Part shown: positions 1-5,695 of the stretch, in pieces
Position numbering within the stretch: position 1 is the stretch's first letter
Layout: every line of letters begins with the position of its first letter
NCBI GenBank assembly: GCA_029310945.1
Contig: JARJFC010000122.1
Location: 1 to 5,740 of the forward strand
Length of the DNA: 5,740 nt
Source: Leptospira sp. 96542
Lineage (GTDB): Bacteria > Spirochaetota > Leptospiria > Leptospirales > Leptospiraceae
Direction of reading: 5' to 3'
Notes under the pieces: generated by a model
The model's input: the letters and a program-made list of their open reading frames with translations, nothing else
What the model was told of the DNA's origin: nothing
Database searches by the model: none
Made by a program: the position numbers and the translations under genes

Positions 1-88
1 AAGGTCACCTGAAAACAAGGATGAAAGAGGAGCGGGCATTCTAGGGCGATGCTTGGCCCGGCGCACTCCGCATAAACGCGCGCCAGGC

Positions 89-991
89 TCAAACAACCTC
101 GCCCAGTAAAGTCCCCAGCCCCAGCGCAGCTGGCGTGGGGTGCTGCGGTAGCAACTGAAACAGCTCCACCCGAGTCCGCCGGGTGAGGGTCGAGAGCGGA
201 CGATAGACGATGTAGCGGAAACGGTGATTCGCCACGCTCTCGGGCACGAGTGCAACGCCTGCGCCTGCGCCTACCAGACCCAGCAGCGAGGCCATGTCCC
301 GTGTTTCCACCGCCACGTCAGGGCGGCGCGCCAGTGGCGCGAGCACATCGTCGATCAGCTCGTTCAACGCAGCCCGCATGTCGCGGGCCAGGGCGACGAA
401 ACGCTCGCCCTGCAAATCGGCCAGAGCCACCCTCTGCTGCTTCGCCAGCGCATGGGATTTCGGCAGCGCCAAAAGCAAAGGCTCCCCTGAAATCAGCCGC
501 TTGCGCGGCTTGCCCCACTGTGCGGCGGGCGCGGGCAATGGCCCTCTCGCAAAAGCCATGTCCAATTTGCCCGCCTCGATGTCCGCCACGCAAGTGCGCG
601 TCGTGCCTTCCTGCAAACGTAGTTCCACCGCCGGGTGGCGCTTGCGGTAGAGCGTGATGGCCTGCAACACCGCGTCCACATACAACGCGGAAGCTGAATA
701 ACCGATGCGCAGTTCGCCAAAGTCCCCTGCCGCCGCGCGCCGGGCCGCGGACGCCCCGTCCTCGGCAGCCTTCACCGCAGGATAAGCATGCTGCAAATAC
801 ACCTGCCCCGCCGCCGTGAGCCGCACCGAGCGCCTGTCCCGCGCCAACAGTTGCACGCCCAGCGCCTCCTCTAGCGTCTTGATGTGCTGGCTCAACGGTG
901 GCTGCGAAATGTGCAGCCGTGCCGCCGCCTTGCCGAAATGCAACTCTTCGGCCACCGCGATGAAGCAGCGCATCTTGTGCAGGTCACTCAT
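89..991 (-). CDS. LysR-family transcriptional regulator, divergent from the dioxygenase operon
   Basis: A 300-residue protein of normal LysR-type length. The N-terminal winged helix-turn-helix is clear: FGKAAARLHISQPPLSQHIK at about residues 19-38, followed by the ARDRRSVRLTAAG wing at about 50-62 and a linker helix to about residue 88. Residues 91-290 form the periplasmic-binding-protein-like effector domain. GYSAS at 97-101 and EGTT at 128-131 lie where the CatM/BenM/CbnR subgroup contacts its inducer, which suggests a small, probably acidic, ligand; that is inference. The ATG at 989-991 (minus strand) gives the family's usual start, a few residues before the HTH. The gene is divergent from the dioxygenase operon across a 92-bp gap with two dyads. 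That is the standard arrangement for a LysR regulator that controls its neighbour and itself. The family call is firm; the inducer is unknown. Confidence 0.95.
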   Translation of the reverse strand: MSDLHKMRCFIAVAEELHFGKAAARLHISQPPLSQHIKTLEEALGVQLLARDRRSVRLTAAGQVYLQHAYPAVKAAEDGASAARRAAAGDFGELRIGYSASALYVDAVLQAITLYRKRHPAVELRLQEGTTRTCVADIEAGKLDMAFARGPLPAPAAQWGKPRKRLISGEPLLLALPKSHALAKQQRVALADLQGERFVALARDMRAALNELIDDVLAPLARRPDVAVETRDMASLLGLVGAGAGVALVPESVANHRFRYIVYRPLSTLTRRTRVELFQLLPQHPTPAALGLGTLLGEVV

Positions 992-1001
992 GTTACTGAT
1001 A

Positions 1002-1015
1002 TGAAATTCGTTTCA
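1002..1015. promoter_or_regulatory. Inverted repeat TGAAA-N4-TTTCA, candidate regulator site
   Basis: The sequence TGAAATTCGTTTCA is a perfect 5-bp dyad with a 4-bp spacer, 10 bp upstream of the LysR start codon. A further TGAAA half-site lies at 1023-1027, exactly 21 bp (about two helical turns) from the first, on the same face of DNA. LysR-type regulators commonly bind a high-affinity dyad near their own start and then contact weaker sites toward the target promoter. The assignment as the regulator's site is inferred from position and symmetry. The spacing is T-N12-A rather than the canonical T-N11-A. Confidence 0.5.
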
Positions 1016-1036
1016 CAGGGAATGAAAAAAAGTATT

Positions 1037-1053
1037 TCTCAAGATTATTGAGA
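1037..1053. promoter_or_regulatory. Inverted repeat TCTCAA-N5-TTGAGA with LysR T-N11-A box
   Basis: A perfect 6-bp dyad, TCTCAAGATTATTGAGA, lies in the divergent gap. Its core TCAAGATTATTGA (1039-1051) has exactly the T-N11-A form, with the partial symmetry expected of a LysR-type binding box. It sits 30 bp before the dioxygenase ATG, so it would overlap or closely adjoin the operon's promoter or transcription start. I could not place convincing -35 and -10 elements. It could be the main box or the activation site; binding is inferred, not shown. Confidence 0.55.
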
Positions 1054-1083
1054 TTACCTATCCTTCTGGCAAGGAGATTTGGA

Positions 1084-2130
1084 ATGAGGGAGGAGTTTGA
1101 ACGCGCTGGAGCCAGCATCATGCGGCCCGAGGAGACACCAAACTGGCAAGCCGAGGCGAGCCAGATTCTGGAAACGCTGGCTTTTCATCACGCGCAAGCA
1201 GGTCAGTATCAACAAATCAGCGCGGGCGGGGCCGACTCAGCGGCCTCGCTACAGGCTGATTTGCATGCGGTAGCACCCAGGCTCGGCCACTTCGCCGAAA
1301 CCTTGAAAAGTCGCTTGCAACAGGCGGGCTGCGCCGTCTATGTGCCGCAGATGGGACTGACCGCGTTCGACACGGAGCAACGCGCCCGTTTGGTCTATGC
1401 GCTGACCGCCTGCATCGGTGAGCCGTCCGCCACCGACGCCAGAAACCGACAAATCATCTGGGACGTGGCAGCCAGGAAAACCGAGGGCGACTACTACGCC
1501 TCGTTTTCCGAGCATGACGGCGAAGCCGCCTTCCACACGGACGCGCAGTATTACCCCAACCCGGAAAACTACTTCGCCCTCTATGTGATGAACGCCGCCC
1601 GCTGCGGCGGCGGCCTTTCCCAACTGTGCGACGGGCAGGCCCTGCACGCCGCGCTGGACAAACCTCAAACCCGCTGGGCCTTGCGCTTGTTGGAAGAGCG
1701 GGCGCTGCCCTTTCGCGTGCCCAGCGCCTTCGTGACGGACGAGCGGCCCGGCGTCGTCCAGGCAATCCTGGCCCCGGTGTTTTCCGATGCGCCGGGCATC
1801 CGTTACCGGCGCGACACGCTCAAGTCAGGCTTGGAGCTTTTCCCGGAGCACGCGGATGAAGATGTGGAGCAGGCCATTAAAACCCTGGAGCAGACGCTGA
1901 AGCAATTGCCCGGCACGCTGGAGTTTCTGATTCCGACTGACAGCATGCTGCTGGTGAACAACCATCGTGCGTTGCACGCGCGTGGGGCATTCAAGGATGC
2001 GAAACGGCATTTGCTGAGAGTTCGGATACATGACGTCGAATATGAAAGGAATGAATTGAAGATGATCACACTCGCTCACAAAGCGGCGGAATGCGCTATC
2101 GAAAAACGGAGCATCCACCATGAGATTTGA
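1084..2130 (+). CDS. TauD/TfdA-type Fe(II)/2-oxoglutarate-dependent dioxygenase
   Basis: A 348-residue soluble enzyme of the taurine dioxygenase/clavaminate-synthase superfamily. It is expected to couple decarboxylation of 2-oxoglutarate to succinate with oxidation of a substrate C-H bond. The iron triad is visible: H151 and D153 in AFHTDAQYY, and a distal histidine in VNNHRALHAR, most likely H298 by the NxRxxHGR-like pattern of the family. R308 or R312 in KRHLLRVR is the expected 2-oxoglutarate carboxylate ligand. The HxD carboxylate is kept, so it is a hydroxylase-type rather than a halogenase-type site. The NNxRALHAR pattern is closer to clavaminate-synthase or amino-acid-hydroxylase-like members than to E. 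coli TauD. The roughly 80-residue N-terminal part has no motif I recognise. I chose the ATG at 1084 because AAGGAGA (1071-1077) lies 6 bp upstream. It overlaps nadB by 11 bp, implying co-translation. The substrate is unknown; the sulfite-exporter-like neighbour makes a sulfonate possible. Confidence 0.88.
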   Translation: MREEFERAGASIMRPEETPNWQAEASQILETLAFHHAQAGQYQQISAGGADSAASLQADLHAVAPRLGHFAETLKSRLQQAGCAVYVPQMGLTAFDTEQRARLVYALTACIGEPSATDARNRQIIWDVAARKTEGDYYASFSEHDGEAAFHTDAQYYPNPENYFALYVMNAARCGGGLSQLCDGQALHAALDKPQTRWALRLLEERALPFRVPSAFVTDERPGVVQAILAPVFSDAPGIRYRRDTLKSGLELFPEHADEDVEQAIKTLEQTLKQLPGTLEFLIPTDSMLLVNNHRALHARGAFKDAKRHLLRVRIHDVEYERNELKMITLAHKAAECAIEKRSIHHEI

Positions 2131-3697
2131 CGTTTTAGTGGTAGGGGAAGGATTGGCCGCACTAACGCTGCTCATGCACTTGCCACCCACCTTGAAGATA
2201 GGCGTTATCTCTCGGAATAAATATGACGAGCCTTCCAGCTACTGGGCCCAGGGAGGCATTGCCGCTGTATTCTCAATGGACGATAACTACGAGAAGCACA
2301 TTGAAGACACGCTGGTGGCCGGCGACGGCCTCTGCGATCCAGCTTCAGTTCGCAAGATCGTTGAAGAAGGTGAGAACACACTAAACTGGCTGATCAAACA
2401 AAACGTGCCGTTTACCCGAGAAAGCGGTGAAATCCATTTGACAAGGGAAGGCGGACACAGCGCACGTCGCGTGGCTCACGTAGATGACATGACTGGGCGC
2501 GGGATCATGCAGACACTGCAAGCTAAGGCTGCCCATTTGCCGAATGTCACTTGGATAAAGCAGTATGAAGCGCTAGAAATCATTGCCCAAGGCGGCATGA
2601 TCAACGGACTGATAGCGGAGAGCCTGGTGGATGGTGAGATCAGCGTCTTTACCGCCCCGAAGGTAGTGTTGGCGACCGGCGGATTGACTGGGCTATATCA
2701 GTACGCCACAAATCCTCATGCCAGCAAAGGAGAGGCGATTGCCATGGCTGCCAGAGCAGGAGCTGCAATCGAAAACCTTGAATTCATACAGTTTCATCCA
2801 ACAACGTTCCAGCACAAAGGCGAAGTTATTAGCCTGATCACCGAAGCGGTAAGGGGTGAAGGCGGGTTTCTGTTTAATGCGGAAAACGAACGTTTCATGG
2901 CGAAATACTCGCCCCAGCTCGAGCTGGCTCCCCGAGACATCGTTTCACGTGCAATTTATTCAGAAATCCAGAAGAGCAACTCTTCATTCGTATGGCTGGA
3001 CATCACCCATCAAGGGGAAAAATTCGTCAACCAGCATTTCCCAAACCTCGTGCATATCACCAAGCAGTACGGCTGCGACCTTTCTCTGCACAAAGTACCT
3101 GTTTCTCCTGCCGCTCACTACACATGCGGTGGTATCGCTGCCGATGTGTCGGGTAGAACTACCGTGAAAGGCCTGTATGCCATTGGTGAAGTGGCCTGTT
3201 CGGGCCTGCACGGCGCTAATCGCCTTGCAAGCAATTCACTGCTGGAATGTGTCGTAATGGGCAAAGCATGCGCAGATGCCATTGGAGACGAGGATTTGCG
3301 GCTGCCGAAATTTCTTGCTGCCATCCCTCTGACCCTTGAAAGCCCCTTTCACCCAAATCTCTTGAACGATTTGAGAAAGATACTTTGGGATCATGCGGGC
3401 ATTGTCAGAAATAACGAGAGCATCAAAACAGGCCAGATGAAACTGGAACAACTTCAGGAGAATCGGCGCACCTTCCTATCCTATGGCCAGGCGCTCCGGG
3501 CGCAGAATATTTATGATGCGGCTTCCCATGTTCTTGCGTGCGCAGCCGATAGAAAAGAATCTCGCGGAGGTCACTTCTCGACCGATTACCCAAGCAAGGT
3601 GAAACCGAAACCCACCCGGATTACCAACCAGACTAACCATTTCTGGACGGAAAGAACGCCAAGCCAGCTCAATGCGGATCAGTACGTCCCGGCATGA
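2120..3697 (+). CDS. nadB: L-aspartate oxidase (NadB family)
   Basis: A 525-residue cytoplasmic FAD flavoenzyme of the succinate dehydrogenase/fumarate reductase/aspartate oxidase fold. NadB converts L-aspartate to iminoaspartate using O2 or fumarate; NadA and NadC then make quinolinate and nicotinate mononucleotide. Signature blocks run the whole length: FAD fold at 3-20, YWAQGGIAAVF at 41-51, HLTREGGHSARR at 106-117, VLATGG at 183-188, FIQFHPT at 222-228, LAPRDIV at 269-275, AAHYTCGG at 331-338, LHGANRLASNSLLE at 363-376, and a C-terminal RKESRGGHF block. Residues equivalent to E. coli E121, H244, R290, H351 and R386 are present as E110, H226, R272, H333 and R368. The third fingerprint glycine is alanine (GEGLAA). 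GGAG at 2108-2111 precedes the ATG by 8 bp. The ATG lies inside the dioxygenase's final codons, so the two are probably translationally coupled. nadA and nadC are not adjacent. It could be the genome's NadB or a specialised paralogue; the conserved active site favours aspartate or a close analogue. Confidence 0.93.
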   Translation: MRFDVLVVGEGLAALTLLMHLPPTLKIGVISRNKYDEPSSYWAQGGIAAVFSMDDNYEKHIEDTLVAGDGLCDPASVRKIVEEGENTLNWLIKQNVPFTRESGEIHLTREGGHSARRVAHVDDMTGRGIMQTLQAKAAHLPNVTWIKQYEALEIIAQGGMINGLIAESLVDGEISVFTAPKVVLATGGLTGLYQYATNPHASKGEAIAMAARAGAAIENLEFIQFHPTTFQHKGEVISLITEAVRGEGGFLFNAENERFMAKYSPQLELAPRDIVSRAIYSEIQKSNSSFVWLDITHQGEKFVNQHFPNLVHITKQYGCDLSLHKVPVSPAAHYTCGGIAADVSGRTTVKGLYAIGEVACSGLHGANRLASNSLLECVVMGKACADAIGDEDLRLPKFLAAIPLTLESPFHPNLLNDLRKILWDHAGIVRNNESIKTGQMKLEQLQENRRTFLSYGQALRAQNIYDAASHVLACAADRKESRGGHFSTDYPSKVKPKPTRITNQTNHFWTERTPSQLNADQYVPA

Positions 3698-3713
3698 ATG
3701 GGAGGCATTGATC

Positions 3714-4496
3714 ATGTTGGCATCATTTTTGATGGCCGGAGTGCTTGCGGGCTTCCTGGCCGGAATGTTCGGCATTGGAGGCGGCGCCATCGTTATCCCC
3801 ATCTTGGCGCATGTCTATGTGTCAGCCGGAATGGATGCGACTGAATCTATCCGGCTCGCTTTCGGCACCTCGCTGGCGACGATGGCGTTCACGGGACTGT
3901 CTTCATTCCTGAGTCATCGCAAGAAAGAGAATGTAGATTACCACTGGCTTCAGAAAATGGCGCTACCGGCGGGGATCGGTGCCATGGTCGGCGGCGTCAT
4001 TGCATTGCGTGTGCCCGGTTCATGGCTAGCCTTGGGATTAGCGCTCATGCTGGGTTATTTCGGCGTCAAGCTTCTGATACAGAAGAGCGAGCATGTGCAT
4101 CCCTGGCCCTGGCTCGAAAGCTATGGCCATGCTGCCGGTTTCTTTTCTGGCCTGACGTATTCACTGGCGGGCATGGGCGGCGCATCCGTGATTACCTTCT
4201 ACGTCACCAAAGTCGGCGTGCCGCTCAAGAAAGCCATCGGCACGGCAACCGGCGTCATCCTGCCTATCTCGGTGGGGGCCATCATCGGCTTTGGTCTGAC
4301 GGCAGGAACTCCACATGGCTGGCGATGGGGATATATCGACCTAGCCGCCCTCCTGCCATTGGCAGCTTGCTCCCTATTTGCGTCCAAGCTCGGTGTACGC
4401 GCGGCTCATGCACTGCCTACCTCTGTATTGAGGAAATGTTTTGGCTTGTTCATGTTTCTCCTAGCCGGCAAGACATTGGTGAATGCGCTGACTTAG
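3714..4496 (+). CDS. TauE/SafE-family membrane transporter (sulfite exporter-like)
   Basis: A 260-residue, strongly hydrophobic inner-membrane protein of about eight transmembrane helices in two similar halves. Each half opens with a glycine-rich motif: GFLAGMFGIGGG near residues 13-24, and GLTYSLAGMGG near 146-156. Each is followed by a partly repeated block, AFGTS at 49-53 and AIGTA at 174-178. This internal duplication is typical of TauE/SafE (DUF81-type) proteins, some of which export sulfite, sulfoacetate or other organic anions, while many are of unknown specificity. The ATG at 3714 is preceded by GGGAGG (3700-3705) with an 8-bp spacer. An upstream in-frame ATG inside nadB has no ribosome-binding site. 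It starts 16 bp after the nadB stop in the same direction, so it is probably the third gene of the operon. Next to a TauD-type oxygenase, a sulfite or product exporter role is attractive but unproven. Confidence 0.9.
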   Translation: MLASFLMAGVLAGFLAGMFGIGGGAIVIPILAHVYVSAGMDATESIRLAFGTSLATMAFTGLSSFLSHRKKENVDYHWLQKMALPAGIGAMVGGVIALRVPGSWLALGLALMLGYFGVKLLIQKSEHVHPWPWLESYGHAAGFFSGLTYSLAGMGGASVITFYVTKVGVPLKKAIGTATGVILPISVGAIIGFGLTAGTPHGWRWGYIDLAALLPLAACSLFASKLGVRAAHALPTSVLRKCFGLFMFLLAGKTLVNALT

Positions 4497-4640
4497 AACC
4501 TATCTCAAAATTGATTCATACTTGATCAAGGCGCGTTGGTCACCATAGTCCAGCGTTGTCTCCCGAAGAAAAACAGCACAGGCCTTGATGTGTGCCGAGC
4601 CTCTCAAGCACCGAAATTTGATTTTTAGATATGTTCTAGT
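4497..4640. other. Non-coding spacer with an IS-end-like sequence and an unrecognised minus-strand open stretch
   Basis: No intact gene is recognised between tauE and the transposase remnant. The spacer opens at 4496 with GAACCTATCTCAAAA, which resembles the terminal inverted repeat of some insertion sequences; no partner copy was seen in the window. On the minus strand, one frame ending at a TAG (4500-4502) is open back through about 4650. It contains AHIKACAVFLRETTLDYGDQ, which looks protein-like but belongs to no family I can name. No rho-independent terminator is evident after tauE. This could be the scar of an older insertion sequence or the tail of a lost gene. Confidence 0.3.
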
Positions 4641-4648
4641 GTCCCAGG

Positions 4649-4820
4649 TTAAAAGTTCAAAAAAAATCTCTCGATGCTTTCGAGGATATCGTCAGCGGTC
4701 TCGGTCCAATTGAATGGCTTCGGATCGGCGTTGTGAGTTCGAAATAGTCTCTGATGGCTTGCTCCAGCTCCTTGGTGGAGCCATGCGTACCGTGCCGTAT
4801 CCGCTTGAGGGTGAGAGTTG
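4649..4820 (-). pseudogene. IS630-family transposase remnant (C-terminal part, frameshifted)
   Basis: Read on the minus strand, two frames together give the typical end of an IS630 (Tc1/mariner-like) DDE transposase. The first carries LTLKRIRHGTHGSTKELEQA followed by IRDYF, covering about 4742-4820. The second carries THNADPKPFNWTETADDILE followed by SIERFFLNF and a stop, at 4649-4740. The frames join around 4738-4743, where one base appears to have been lost. Upstream of LTLKRIR, toward about 4920, only scattered and less convincing similarity remains and there is no start, so the catalytic DDE core is absent. At the outer side, TA followed by GTGTCCCAGGTT (from 4637) could be the element's end, since IS630 elements insert at TA; the matching far end was not found. 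The element is dead. Confidence 0.75.
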
Positions 4821-4938
4821 CATTGGCGGCAGTGGTCAATCTTGACATCAACTGCTTTTTTCTCGAGTTCGACAAGACGACTGCAGGGGCAAGATGAATA
4901 AAATTCGGCGTAATCCATTTGCGATACAGGAGACGCTC

Positions 4939-5257
4939 ATGCGCCGGACCAACACAGCACCCGCGAAGCCTTCGACCCCAGCCAAGCCCCCCCTGCGCGC
5001 GCGTTTCCGCCAGTTTTCGTGCTGACTTGGACAAGACATTGAGCAAAGGCGAGACCCTCACAGCTGTGGTCGAGCAGGCCATCTCCCGCGAGGTGGCGCA
5101 CCGCAAAACGCAGGCCGAGTTCGTCCGGCGCGGGCTTGCGGCCATTGCCCTGACGGAAAAGGCGGGCGACGGCATACCCTCCGCAGCGATCATCGCCACG
5201 CTGGATGCGCGTTTGGCCGAAGCACGCAAGGTTATGCCAGCCTGTGCCGCGGCCTGA
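4939..5257 (+). pseudogene. Antitoxin of a type II TA module, frameshifted at a C7 run
   Basis: The ATG at 4939 has a good ribosome-binding site (AGGAG, 4928-4932, 6-bp spacer). It opens with MRRTNTAPAKPSTPAKPP in one frame, which stops at 5024-5026. From about 4994 a second frame carries the rest: RVSASFRADLDKTLSKGE, then VVEQAISREVAHRKTQAEFV, ending PACAAA with a stop at 5255-5257. The join is at a run of seven C (4987-4993) followed by a GC repeat. With one base fewer the whole gene reads as a single antitoxin-like protein of about 105 residues. The helical, charged DLDKTLSKGETLTAVVEQA segment resembles small ribbon-helix-helix-like or YlcI/YnfO-type antitoxins found beside ParE toxins. 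It lies 19 bp before the toxin. In an intact pair it would bind DNA to repress the operon and neutralise the toxin. Here it is probably inactive, unless the shift is a sequencing error or phase-variable. Confidence 0.7.
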
Positions 5258-5276
5258 CTCGCCACTGACCGCCTCC

Positions 5277-5608
5277 ATGCAGCGCGCTGTCTACAGAGTC
5301 GTCTTCAGCCGCGCCGCCGAAGACGACTTGCTTCGCCTCTATGACTACGCCTGGAGCGCGAGTTGAGCAGCGCCACGACCGAGTTGAGCATCCCGCAACG
5401 TGCCATTGAAGCCATCCGAAATGGCTGCGATTTTCTCGCGCGTGGCCTTTTCAGTTGCCCCAAAGCGCCGCCCCGGGACAACAGTTTCATGCGGGAACTG
5501 CTGATTTCCTTCTGCGCGCCCGGCAATGTCGCGTTGTTTGAAATCAGGAATGCCAACTCCGTCATCATCGGCGCGGTTCGCCATCATCGCGAGGATGACT
5601 ACACGTGA
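5277..5608 (+). pseudogene. ParE/RelE-family toxin, frameshifted
   Basis: The ATG at 5277 begins MQRAVYRVVFSRAAEDDLLR-LYDY, the typical N-terminus of ParE/RelE-superfamily toxins (short beta strand, then helix). It hits a TGA at 5364-5366 after 29 codons. A second frame from CTG at 5351 continues LERELSSATTELSIPQRAIE, then FLARGLFSCPKAPP, RELLISF, VALFEI and VIIGAVRHHREDDY to a stop at 5606-5608. Adding one base near 5348-5351 gives exactly 111 codons (110 residues), normal for the family. The conserved C-terminal RELLI...ALFEI...VRHxREDDY pattern fits ParE-like proteins, which in characterised cases poison DNA gyrase. As written the product is a 29-residue stub, so the toxin is broken. An 11-bp direct repeat (CGAGTTGAGCA at 5359-5369 and 5380-5390) lies just after the break. 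The family call is good; the mechanism is inferred. Confidence 0.8.
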
Positions 5609-5619
5609 ATTACCCCGAA

Positions 5620-5631
5620 AGCCCCGGGGCT
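5620..5631. repeat. 12-bp GC-rich perfect palindrome
   Basis: AGCCCCGGGGCT is a perfect palindrome 11 bp after the toxin stop. As RNA it could form only a very short stem with a tight loop, and no T-run follows, so it is not a convincing terminator. It may simply be chance in GC-rich sequence. Confidence 0.3.
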
Positions 5632-5664
5632 GGCAATCCTGGCTCGGGCGTCGCAGAATTGAAA

Positions 5665-5695
5665 CCTCCTTTTCTTCATCTCCTTCCTCCTTCCC
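5665..5695 (+). other. Polypyrimidine tract before the last gene
   Basis: Thirty of 31 bases are C or T, the exception being an A at 5678, and the tract ends directly at the ATG at 5696. On this strand there is no Shine-Dalgarno sequence. On the opposite strand the tract reads as repeated AAGGAGG-like motifs, but no credible gene follows them there. What it does is unknown. Confidence 0.35.

Noticed and set aside
44..59. Terminator-like GGGC...GCCC pair downstream of the LysR gene
   Set aside because: The stem is only 4 bp and has no U-tract on the minus strand. The first 88 bases otherwise show no feature I can support.
1048..1083. TTG start that adds 12 residues to the dioxygenase
   Set aside because: It has no ribosome-binding site and lies within the candidate regulator dyad, whereas the ATG at 1084 has AAGGAGA 6 bp upstream.
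1249..1668. Open frames antisense to the dioxygenase and similar overlapping frames in the LysR and nadB genes
   Set aside because: They are explained as frame shadows of well-supported genes in GC-rich DNA, with low-complexity, Arg/Ala/Gly-rich translations.
3672..3713. Earlier ATG for the TauE-like gene inside nadB
   Set aside because: It would add 14 polar residues before the first membrane helix and has no Shine-Dalgarno; the ATG at 3714 has GGGAGG with good spacing.
4987..5000. Programmed ribosomal frameshift in the antitoxin
   Set aside because: The toxin is also frameshifted and the neighbouring transposase is decayed, so mutation is simpler. No stimulatory hairpin or internal Shine-Dalgarno was evident.
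4657..5265. Long minus-strand open frame of about 200 codons
   Set aside because: Its left part overlaps the transposase remnant in one frame and its right part is antisense to the antitoxin. It has no single-family character and is a chance fusion of shadows.
5609..5660. Rho-independent terminator after the toxin
   Set aside because: The AGCCCCGGGGCT palindrome would give only a tiny stem-loop and has no following T-run.
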